Positions 6,132-11,054 of a stretch of DNA of 11,054 nucleotides are shown here, one piece after another. Both the position numbers and the translations under genes were made by a program. The notes under the pieces were generated by a model. That model saw nothing but the letters and a program-made list of their open reading frames with translations, ran no database searches and was not told the origin of the DNA. The DNA lies in contig JAEZIW010000140.1 in assembly GCA_023436525.1 (NCBI GenBank), forward strand, positions 1 to 11,054, written 5' to 3'. Every line of letters begins with the position of its first letter. Positions within the stretch are counted from its first letter, which is position 1. This DNA comes from Bacillota bacterium. GTDB taxonomy: Bacteria > Bacillota > Clostridia > Christensenellales > SZUA-584.

Positions 6132-6563
6132 TTATCCCTGTACAGCGTTGATACTTTCTTCAACCTGGGAAACCGTCACCTTCAACCCTTCAACGTATGC
6201 GTTAGCAGATTCGATTTGAGTGTTTATAATTTCGATCAGTTCATCAATTTTCTCAGCCGTGTATGAATCCTTATTTTCGTTATAAGCCCCGACGATCTCG
6301 TCTTTCTGGACAGATAGCTCATCCATCTGTGCCGCAATCTGAAAATAGGTTTCCTCAAACGACTCAATCTCGTTGTGCTGCACATAACCGGCCAGCGTAT
6401 CCACCTGTGCCTGCGCGTCCGCAATGACGCCTTCGTACTGTGATACCAGGCCATCAAGCTCTTTTAATTTGCCCGCATTCGCGTTACCGCAAGCGGCAAG
6501 ACTCAGCACGAGTGCCATCACCAGAACAACTGCCACCATTGAACCCCAAATTCTTTTCATCAT
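6132..6563 (-). CDS. Coiled-coil lipoprotein
   Basis: The 143-aa product begins MMKR, then a hydrophobic signal and the lipobox LSLAAC at about residues 20-25, so the Cys at 25 is the likely lipidated residue. The mature part is almost all charged, heptad-like helix (KLKELDGLVSQYEGVIADAQ and on to VTVSQVEESINAVQG), with no enzyme motif. GGGAG lies 5 nt before the ATG at 6563 and 8 nt before the next ATG at 6560, so the second may be used. A LytTR-type promoter drives it; its 5' leader of ~85 nt contains a hairpin. It is divergent from the LytTR regulator gene. A role as an extracytoplasmic partner of the sensor or of the cell wall is possible but not shown. Confidence 0.8.
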   Translation of the reverse strand: MMKRIWGSMVAVVLVMALVLSLAACGNANAGKLKELDGLVSQYEGVIADAQAQVDTLAGYVQHNEIESFEETYFQIAAQMDELSVQKDEIVGAYNENKDSYTAEKIDELIEIINTQIESANAYVEGLKVTVSQVEESINAVQG

Positions 6564-6603
6564 AATCTCTCCCTATTGTTAATTATCCGATGCAACATTC
6601 TGC

Positions 6604-6637
6604 GCGAAGCGTATTAGCTGTGCGTTGGCTGCTTCGC
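6604..6637 (-). other. Stem-loop in the lipoprotein 5' leader
   Basis: GCGAAGC (6604-6610) and GCTTCGC (6631-6637) form a perfect 7-bp stem around a 20-nt loop, inside the predicted untranslated leader. No T-run follows, so it is more likely an RNA-stability or translational element than a terminator. Confidence 0.4.
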
Positions 6638-6656
6638 AGTGCCGCATATCCTGCAA

Positions 6657-6725
6657 ATTATATAGAAACCAAACCAAAAATGAGCTGCCCGGTGCGAAAA
6701 GATAGTCTCAAGGAGTGAAATGCTG
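6657..6725 (-). promoter_or_regulatory. LytTR-type activator site and promoter of the lipoprotein gene
   Basis: On the minus strand TATAAT lies at 6662-6657 with no -35 box. Two more diverged repeats, plus-strand GCGAAAAGATA (6694-6704) and GTGAAATGCTG (6715-6725), start 21 bp apart. The proximal one is 32 bp from the -10 edge, the same distance as at the LPXTG gene. The site lies between the divergent lipoprotein and regulator promoters, so it could also affect the regulator. Confidence 0.62.
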
Positions 6726-6734
6726 TCGAGTTCA

Positions 6735-6763
6735 TTGATAACGATACACTTAGCTGATAGAAT
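6735..6763 (+). promoter_or_regulatory. Sigma-A promoter of the two-component operon
   Basis: TTGATA (6735-6740), a 17-bp spacer, then TAGAAT (6758-6763). Predicted start is near 6770, with a ~30 nt leader to the ATG at 6801. The -35 box starts 10 bp from the outer LytTR-type repeat. Confidence 0.55.
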
Positions 6764-6800
6764 AATAACTGTATTAATTGTGATAATGAAAGAGGTCACC

Positions 6801-7514
6801 ATGATCCGATTGGCCGTATGCGATGATGAAACGCAGTGCCTTGAGAGCACAAGGCGCCTGATTGAGCAATGGTCAGCGCATTGTGGCATACCTGTTAAGA
6901 TTAGTTGTTTTGATAACGGAGATGCGCTGCTGGAAAGCATTCGATGCACAAAAACGGATATCATTTTGCTCGACATAATGATGCCGCTTTTCAATGGAAT
7001 GGATACGGCGCGCGAAATACGAGAGCTTGACAAGGCGGCCAATATCATTTTTCTGACCTCTTCACCCGAATTTGCGCTGGAATCCTATTCCGTGAAAGCA
7101 AGCGGATATATGATTAAACCCGTCAGCTATCAGCAGCTGTCTGAAGTCTTAAGCGATTGCACAGCGGCGTTGCAGGAAGAGCCCGAGCATCTGCTGCTGA
7201 AAAGCGCCCATGGCTATCACAAAATCTATCTGCATGATATTGAGTATATTGAGGCCCAAAACAAGCAGGTCGTCTTCTTCCTTAAGTTAGGCCAGTCGCT
7301 TACGATTACGGAGCCTTTGTATCGTTTTGAAAGCAGGCTTCTGGCGAAGGATGGTTTTTTTAAATGCCATCGCAGCTATATCATATCCATGTCCCATGTC
7401 GATTCCTTCAGTTCAACTGAGATTACGATGAAATCAGGCTGCCGTGTTCCCATTGCCAGGGGGTCCGGCAAAGCTTTTCAGGATGCGTATTTTTTATTTA
7501 TGTTTGGCGCTTAA
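6801..7514 (+). CDS. LytTR-family response regulator
   Basis: The ATG at 6801 is chosen because AGAGGT lies just upstream and the receiver domain starts there (MIRLAVCDDE); the longer frame to 6720 would run through the promoter. The product is 237 aa. The receiver domain (~1-120) has acidic D8/D9, phospho-acceptor D58 in LLDIMMP, T86 and K106 (IKP). The LytTR DNA-binding domain (~130-232) has the family pattern FFKCHRSYIISMSHVDSF followed by a basic strand CRVPIARGSGKAF. AgrA, ComE and VirR are known members; they bind direct repeats about 21 bp apart, as found at three nearby promoters. The kinase gene starts 11 nt downstream, so the pair is an operon. Confidence 0.92.
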   Translation: MIRLAVCDDETQCLESTRRLIEQWSAHCGIPVKISCFDNGDALLESIRCTKTDIILLDIMMPLFNGMDTAREIRELDKAANIIFLTSSPEFALESYSVKASGYMIKPVSYQQLSEVLSDCTAALQEEPEHLLLKSAHGYHKIYLHDIEYIEAQNKQVVFFLKLGQSLTITEPLYRFESRLLAKDGFFKCHRSYIISMSHVDSFSSTEITMKSGCRVPIARGSGKAFQDAYFLFMFGA

Positions 7515-7525
7515 GGGGGGGGAAC

Positions 7526-8794
7526 ATGCTGCAGACAATACTCTTTACTGTGGATTTCAACATTCTGCTTTTCTTTGGGATATACGTTTCCGCCTCTTTT
7601 CTCAACATAGAACTGAACAGGAAAAACAATATAATACTGCTCCTGTTTGGAGCCGCTGATTTTGCGCTGCAGCTGTTCGTGTACAAGCAGTTTGGTATGG
7701 ACTTTACGAAGATGGCTTATCCGTTCATCACCCATCTGCCCTTACTGCTGCTGTTTACTCTCTGTTTTAAGCGCAAAATACTTCCCAGTTTGTTTGCGAT
7801 TTTGTCGGCCTATCTTTACTGTCAGATCAGCAAATGGGTTGGATTGCTCGTATTGTCGTTCAGTCATCAGCCTTGGACCATGGACGCCGCCCGGATCCTC
7901 GTCACAATACCCATCTGGTATGGGATCGTACGGTTTGCTTCAAGATCACTGCAGGTCATACTGACCAAATCCACGAAAGATCTTTTGATTTTTGGAATGC
8001 TGCCGATTGTATATTATCTCTTCGATTATATAGCCACCGTTTATACCAGGCTGCTTTACACCGGTTCACAAACTGTGTTCGAATTCTTGCCGTTCATACT
8101 GTGCATTGCTTATCTATTGTTTAATGTGTTTTATTTAAAGGAATATGAAGAAAAATGTGCCGCAGAGCAGCAAAAAAGGCTGATTGAAATTCAAACGACG
8201 CAGTCTATGAAGGAGATCGAGGAGATTAAGCGTTCCAAATATGAAATCTCGCTGATCCGACATGATATGCGGCATTTTTTGAGTAATGTATCTGTTATGA
8301 TTGAGAACAAAGACTATGGAAAAGCGCAGAATTATATTAAAGACATTATAGAAGTCACGGATCAAACCGTTGTACGTAAATACTGCGAAAACGAGCTGGT
8401 CAATATGATACTGTCGTCGTACGAAGGCCGAATGACCGACAGGCACATCGTGTTTGACGCAGCGGTGGAAATACCGGCTAAGCTGCCCTGTTCGGAGCTT
8501 GAATTTACGTCAATACTGTCTAACGGCCTCGAGAACGCGATCAATGCCGTTTCGGCGCTCGAGCAAGACAAAAGAACCATTCATCTGAAGCTGTATATGA
8601 AAAGCGACAAGCTGCTGCTCGCAATAGATAATCCGTATGAAAAAGCCCCTGTGTTTGCGGACGGTGTGCCGATCAGCGAAGAGAGCGGGCATGGGCTCGG
8701 TACGCAAAGCATTCAGTATATGACTGAAAAGCTGAACGGCAACTGTCAGTTTTCTATTGATAACGGGATGTTTTCTTTGCGGGTTGTTTTGTAG
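7526..8794 (+). CDS. AgrC-like GHKL sensor histidine kinase
   Basis: The ATG at 7526 follows a G-rich site (GGGGGGGAAC) and lies 11 nt after the response regulator stop. The product is 422 aa. Six to seven membrane helices fill residues ~5-205, with no large extracellular domain, as in AgrC-type sensors. A charged linker (~206-240) leads to the H-box IRHDMRH (H246), a dimerisation helix, and the HATPase_c_5/GHKL domain: N-box SNGLENAIN (N333, N337), AIDNP (D368) and G-box GHGLGTQSI (388-395). The function is autophosphorylation and transfer to D58 of the LytTR regulator. AgrC partners sense autoinducing peptides, but no agrB/agrD-like genes are visible here, so the ligand is open. Confidence 0.9.
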   Translation: MLQTILFTVDFNILLFFGIYVSASFLNIELNRKNNIILLLFGAADFALQLFVYKQFGMDFTKMAYPFITHLPLLLLFTLCFKRKILPSLFAILSAYLYCQISKWVGLLVLSFSHQPWTMDAARILVTIPIWYGIVRFASRSLQVILTKSTKDLLIFGMLPIVYYLFDYIATVYTRLLYTGSQTVFEFLPFILCIAYLLFNVFYLKEYEEKCAAEQQKRLIEIQTTQSMKEIEEIKRSKYEISLIRHDMRHFLSNVSVMIENKDYGKAQNYIKDIIEVTDQTVVRKYCENELVNMILSSYEGRMTDRHIVFDAAVEIPAKLPCSELEFTSILSNGLENAINAVSALEQDKRTIHLKLYMKSDKLLLAIDNPYEKAPVFADGVPISEESGHGLGTQSIQYMTEKLNGNCQFSIDNGMFSLRVVL

Positions 8795-9004
8795 AATACG
8801 CTCAGGTCGCTTCACGATTCTGCAGATGCTCTTTTATCACAATTCTAAAGAATTATATTTGCTTTTATAACGATAAATCTTAATACAATTATACATATTT
8901 ACTCTCATATTATTGTTGTTATTCCATTATTGTGATATGTTTGCATTGATGTTGCTTTGCAGCAGTATCTTAAAGTTTGTATACGCTTACTGGAGGTTAT
9001 TATA

Positions 9005-9337
9005 GTGAAAAAATATATTGAAGTTCTTAACGAAAAGCATCTCCCCGTTACAAAACCCATAAGCCAATCGACTTACTCCAAAATGAAAAAAGAATTATCT
9101 GAAGATGATTTTAATCAAAGATTCTTATCGGCGGGTAAAGGAGATAATGCCGTGTATTTTGAAGTTGTATCCGAACCGCCAGCAGATAAAACAGAAATGA
9201 TTCTGCGTTTACTTGATAAAATTCTCGAGCAGCAGGGCAGAACGAGCGAAAAACTAAATTCGATATCAAGTATTATTATTTTGTGGTTAGTGCTTGAGAT
9301 CATTGCATTGGTATTTATACTAATGAGGCCGTTTTAA
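9005..9337 (+). CDS. Small tail-anchored membrane protein, function unknown
   Basis: The GTG at 9005 is preferred because TGGAGG lies 8 nt upstream; the longer frame to 8957 overlaps that site. The 110-aa product has a soluble N-terminal part (KKYIEVLNEKHLPVTKPISQ to ~70), a helix likely to form a coiled coil (ADKTEMILRLLDKILEQQ, ~62-90), and one C-terminal membrane helix (IIILWLVLEIIALVFIL) ending RPF. This gives a cytoplasmic protein anchored by its tail. I do not recognise a family. The 8795-9004 gap before it is AT-rich with no clear promoter and no LytTR-type repeats. A weak GCAC/GTGC hairpin (9340-9357) follows the stop codon. Confidence 0.7.
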   Translation: MKKYIEVLNEKHLPVTKPISQSTYSKMKKELSEDDFNQRFLSAGKGDNAVYFEVVSEPPADKTEMILRLLDKILEQQGRTSEKLNSISSIIILWLVLEIIALVFILMRPF

Positions 9338-9462
9338 AAGCACATCCTTTTGAGTGCATTTATTCTGCCGCGATGGAACCAGCATAGTCCCAATTATCCG
9401 TCTGATGGCGGCAGTTGTTCGGCTATCACCATATGCGGCAGCTTTACAATCGAATCCCGTAT

Positions 9463-9498
9463 AAAAAAAACACCCTCTTTGGAAGGTGTTCGTTTTTT
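9463..9498. terminator. Bidirectional terminator between convergent genes
   Basis: AACACCCTC pairs with GAAGGTGTT (9469-9490) with one mismatch and a TTTG loop. An A-run precedes it and a T-run follows, so it can serve both the plus-strand gene ending at 9337 and the minus-strand gene ending at 9507. Confidence 0.75.
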
Positions 9499-9506
9499 AA
9501 GTGATG

Positions 9507-9830
9507 TCATTCCGTCCAGTAATCTTCGGGTAAAAGCTCAATGCCCCCTTCTTCAAGGGAAACAATACCGACGCCTTGACAGGTGAACCATCCCAAAAGC
9601 TCCTGGAGCACCTCATCATTTTTGCCGAGACGTGCCCATGTTTCCACCACGAGCGTATCACCTTCTTGTATTATACTTTTGAGTTTGCACATTGCCGGAC
9701 TCGCTGTAATGACGCCCGCGTAGGTTTCAGCCAAGATTTCGTCACATGGATAAGCTTTCAAAGCTTCAATCTGGCGGTCATTATTCTCTGTTTCGGAGCT
9801 TACCCGTGCATAGCCATATACAGTACTCAT
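9507..9830 (-). CDS. Short serine-recombinase (resolvase) catalytic-domain protein
   Basis: The ATG at 9830 has GAGGTGG about 8 nt upstream. The product is only 107 aa. It opens STVYGYARVSS, the resolvase signature with R9 and the nucleophile position S11, and continues with RQIEALKAY, EGDTLVVETWARLGKND and LGWFTCQGVGIVSLEEGGIEL, matching the resolvase N-terminal fold strand by strand. It stops at DYWTE, with no long E helix and no DNA-binding helix-turn-helix, while normal resolvases are ~180 aa or more. Two usual active-site arginines seem changed (the 'RP' position is SP at 44-45; the second Arg of 'RLGR' is K70). It may be a decayed recombinase, or a domesticated protein with a regulatory role. 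Its ribosome-binding site and intact frame argue that it is expressed. Confidence 0.72.
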   Translation of the reverse strand: MSTVYGYARVSSETENNDRQIEALKAYPCDEILAETYAGVITASPAMCKLKSIIQEGDTLVVETWARLGKNDEVLQELLGWFTCQGVGIVSLEEGGIELLPEDYWTE

Positions 9831-9988
9831 AGAGTCACCACCTCGTTTTCATAAAGTACATTGACTATATCACGAAATCAATAATTAGCAAATAATGATC
9901 CATGTATAACAATACTAACCATTTAACTAAAAAAATGAACCGCGCAAGTTTTTCTCATCCTCGATATAACTATCTTTAACAGAAACTG

Positions 9989-10024
9989 AAAAGCAGCCGC
10001 AAATTATAATGCGGCTGCCTGAAC
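9989..10024 (-). terminator. Strong terminator behind the surface-tail remnant
   Basis: GCAGCCGCA (9993-10001) pairs perfectly with TGCGGCTGC (10010-10018) over an 8-nt loop; on the minus strand TTTTC follows. It ends the transcript of the truncated gene at 10041. The 9831-9990 stretch holds only the recombinase upstream region and AT-rich sequence. Confidence 0.75.
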
Positions 10025-10040
10025 TGTTTCGTTAAACTTT

Positions 10041-10243
10041 TTACTCATTACCTTGCCTGTTTCGCTTTTTGAGTTTAAGCAAAAGGAGCAGCGTCAAGCC
10101 CGCCAGTCCGCCGATACCGGCCACCATCCAAATCCATATGCTGCCATGAGAAACAGGCCCTGCGGCGCTCTTGTCTATTTTGTCGATCAAATCGGCGCTA
10201 TCGGTGCCTGATTGCAGACCATTTACCGGATTGTCAACGGCGG
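10041..10243 (-). pseudogene. C-terminal membrane-anchor tail of a lost surface protein
   Basis: About 64 in-frame codons end at TAA 10041 and encode a Ser/Asp-rich stretch (GTDSADLIDKIDKSAAGP), then a single membrane helix (SIWIWMVAGIGGLAGLTLLLLL) and a basic tail KLKKRNRQGNE. This is the end of an exported, membrane-anchored protein. Upstream, the frame runs into the truncated tnpA sequence and meets a stop (TGA) without any plausible start, so the 5' part of the gene is gone. The original terminator is still in place. There is no LPXTG motif, so it was probably membrane-anchored rather than sortase-linked. Confidence 0.65.
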
Positions 10244-10399
10244 CATCTCTACTCCTTTCTGCTCACATAGCTTTCTGAGTATTTGACCTATATCCGCTTT
10301 TATCTTTCCGTATACTTCTTGCCTTCGATACTTAGGTGCAAACACAATATGGTATTTGCATCTCCATTTACTGTGTGATAAATTTTTAATGTCATTCAT
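10223..10399 (-). pseudogene. tnpA: Truncated IS200/IS605-family TnpA (Y1 transposase)
   Basis: The ATG at 10399 has AGGAGG 9 nt upstream. The first ~51 residues match the start of IS200-type TnpA: SHSKWRCKYHIVFAPKYRR, then QEVYGKIKADIGQILRKLCEQKGVE. After that the frame leaves the family and ends within seven codons (MPPLTIR). The HUH metal-binding motif (xHxH), expected near residue 60, and the catalytic Tyr, expected near 125, are both missing, so it cannot transpose. The breakpoint is near 10241-10246, where the sequence becomes the surface-protein tail in another frame. Normal length is ~130-155 aa. Confidence 0.85.
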
Positions 10400-10515
10400 G
10401 ACACTAGACCTCCTTTGTTTTGTTGATGCGGTTGGCGAACCTTCATCATCTTAACATCGGGGGTCTTTTTTCTTCTATAAGATTTTTAATTCCCCCAGTA
10501 AAACTGGGGGTTTAT
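10241..10515 (-). mobile_element. IS200/IS605 remnant with left-end hairpin
   Basis: It contains the 5' third of tnpA, its leader, and at the outer end a perfect hairpin CCCCCAGT/ACTGGGGG (10492-10510) with a 3-nt loop, the kind of subterminal hairpin IS200 elements use as recognition end. A second small hairpin (GGTT/AACC inside GATG/CATC, about 10424-10446) lies in the tnpA leader, as in IS200 transcripts that limit their own translation. The right end is missing. The exact left boundary is not visible. Confidence 0.75.
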
Positions 10516-10538
10516 TGTACTTAAAGCCCAATAAAAAG

Positions 10539-10567
10539 AAAACAGACACCCTTTTAAGTGTCTGTTC
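10539..10567. terminator. Hairpin terminator next to the tRNA-end copy
   Basis: ACAGACAC (10542-10549) pairs perfectly with GTGTCTGT (10558-10565) around CTTTTAA, with an A-run before it (a T-run on the minus strand). It repeats the hairpin-then-tRNA-end order found at 10676-10735. Confidence 0.65.
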
Positions 10568-10588
10568 TGGCAGCGGACCTAGGATTCG
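10568..10588 (-). repeat. Partial copy of the tRNA-Gln 3' end
   Basis: Twenty of 21 bases match the 3' end of the tRNA-Gln gene (10715-10735), including the acceptor strand, discriminator and CCA. The match stops inside the T-loop. Only this fragment is present, so it is not a tRNA gene. The 10589-10675 stretch between the copies holds no gene; it has an inverted GGATTCG/CGAATCC pair and a CGCTCCGGTCGCTTCGCTCC palindromic-type repeat. Confidence 0.75.
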
Positions 10589-10675
10589 CTCCGGTCGCTT
10601 CGCTCCCTATCACGGCATGTTCGCACGCCTTCATCGCCCACAGGGCGCGGCGAGCTCACGTTCGAATCCCTTATC

Positions 10676-10715
10676 AGCAAAACAAAAACACCCTTTCGGG
10701 TGTTTTTGTTTTGCT
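10676..10715 (-). terminator. 18-bp perfect hairpin terminator of the stable-RNA array
   Basis: AGCAAAACAAAAACACCC (10676-10693) pairs perfectly with its complement at 10698-10715 over a TTTC loop. The stem abuts the tRNA and includes the last base of its CCA end. The T-rich arm on the minus strand provides the release tract. Confidence 0.8.
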
Positions 10716-10788
10716 GGCAGCGGAACTAGGATTCGAACCTAGACAATACGAGTCAGAGTCGTAGGTGCTACCGTTACACAATTCCGCT
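10715..10788 (-). tRNA. tRNA-Gln (anticodon CUG)
   Basis: A complete 74-nt cloverleaf with encoded CCA: acceptor AGCGGAA/TTCCGCT, D-stem GTGT/GCAC, anticodon stem TACGA/TCGTA with loop CTCTGAC (anticodon CTG), T-arm CTAGG/CCTAG with loop TTCGAAT, discriminator G. It reads CAG codons. The first base pair is A-U, weak as usual for Gln tRNAs. It lies about 8 nt after the 6S RNA. Confidence 0.93.
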
Positions 10789-10795
10789 ATATTTA

Positions 10796-10975
10796 TATAT
10801 CCCGTGATGCCGTCCGCCAGGTTTTAACACCTGCTCTCATTAGCAGGTGGGTACGCTGCCCAGATCATCAGCCATCCCGTCGTTGCGGGCCCGACATCCT
10901 ATCTAAAGGGACGAGCGCTCCCGTTAAGGTACTGTAGGTTTAAAATCAAGGCGTCAATTCGAACACCGCAGGATA
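10796..10975 (-). ncRNA. ssrS: 6S RNA
   Basis: 6S RNA binds the sigma-A RNA polymerase holoenzyme and lowers transcription when growth slows. The ~180-nt stretch folds into the typical rod: a closing stem pairs the 5' ATCCTGCGGTG with the 3' CATCACGGGAT. The 5' side then has the GTTCGAA bulge. The 3' side has the hairpin CACCTGC/GCAGGTG in the central-bubble region, followed by TTAAAACCTGGCGGACGGCATC, closely parallel to the end of known 6S RNAs (hairpin, then 'CTGCGGCGGCATC' in Escherichia coli). It begins directly after the CCA of tRNA-Val and ends just before tRNA-Gln, so there is no room for its own promoter. The exact ends are estimated. Confidence 0.78.
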
Positions 10976-11052
10976 TGGTGGGGTTAATTGGGATCGAACC
11001 AACGACCTCTACGATGTCAACGTAGCGCTCTAACCGGCTGAGCTATAACCCC
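10976..11052 (-). tRNA. tRNA-Val (anticodon GAC)
   Basis: A complete 77-nt cloverleaf with encoded CCA: acceptor GGGGTTA/TAACCCC, D-stem GCTC/GAGC, anticodon stem CTACG/CGTAG with loop TTGACAT (anticodon GAC), T-arm GTTGG/CCAAT with loop TTCGATC (one G-U pair), discriminator A. It reads GUC/GUU codons. The gene is complete at the right edge of the window; its promoter lies outside. Confidence 0.93.
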
Positions 11053-11054
11053 CC

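Noticed and set aside
6720..6800. 27-residue extension of the response regulator
   Set aside because: It would overlap the predicted -35/-10 and a LytTR-type repeat, and the receiver domain begins naturally at 6801.
10568..10588. A second tRNA gene
   Set aside because: Only the acceptor/T-arm end is present; there is no anticodon or D arm.
10515..10764. Plus-strand frames across the hairpins and tRNA-Gln
   Set aside because: They lie over the tRNA gene and its duplicated end, antisense to it, with no coding signals.

Overview
The window looks like a chromosomal segment of a low-to-mid GC Firmicute, most likely a gut-type Clostridia. The support is strong GGAGG ribosome-binding sites with some GTG/TTG starts, sigma-A-like promoters, a sortase (LPXTG) surface protein, an AgrC/AgrA-like LytTR two-component pair, an RsgA GTPase carrying an RNHCP tail, and a 6S RNA of Firmicute appearance. 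The species cannot be told from the sequence.

Layout. (1) 1-1425: 3' part of a PQQ-like beta-propeller protein and its terminator. (2) 1457-3084, minus strand: an rsgA-like GTPase gene behind a ~250 nt leader holding a promoter, a 25-codon leader ORF and an intrinsic terminator, i.e. an apparent attenuator. (3) 3122-3393, minus: a 68-aa Sm-like small protein with its own promoter. (4) 3410-3625: a MITE-like inverted repeat between two terminator-type hairpins. (5) 3683-6725, minus: three separately transcribed envelope genes, namely an LPXTG surface protein, a four-helix membrane protein and a coiled-coil lipoprotein. (6) 6735-8794, plus: a divergent operon with a LytTR response regulator and a GHKL histidine kinase. 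(7) 9005-9830: a small tail-anchored protein and a short serine-recombinase-like protein. (8) 9993-10715: remnants, comprising the membrane-anchor tail of a lost surface protein, a truncated IS200/IS605 tnpA with its left-end hairpin, and a duplicated tRNA 3' end. (9) 10715-11052, minus: tRNA-Val(GAC), 6S RNA and tRNA-Gln(CUG) packed almost without spacers.

How it fits together. The most striking signal is that all three envelope genes have the same promoter design: a perfect TATAAT, no recognisable -35 box, and 32-33 bp upstream a set of direct repeats (minus-strand core close to ACATTTCGC) spaced exactly 21 bp. That is the architecture of LytTR-activated promoters such as ComE/AgrA targets. 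The adjacent kinase/regulator pair therefore probably controls a local cell-surface regulon. No agrB/agrD-like pheromone genes are visible, so the stimulus is unknown.

The second notable signal is the leader of the rsgA-like gene. A leader ORF followed by a terminator, whose 3' arm is complementary to the end of that ORF, suggests induction by impaired translation, as for ribosome-protection genes. The right end shows past rearrangement next to a stable-RNA array.
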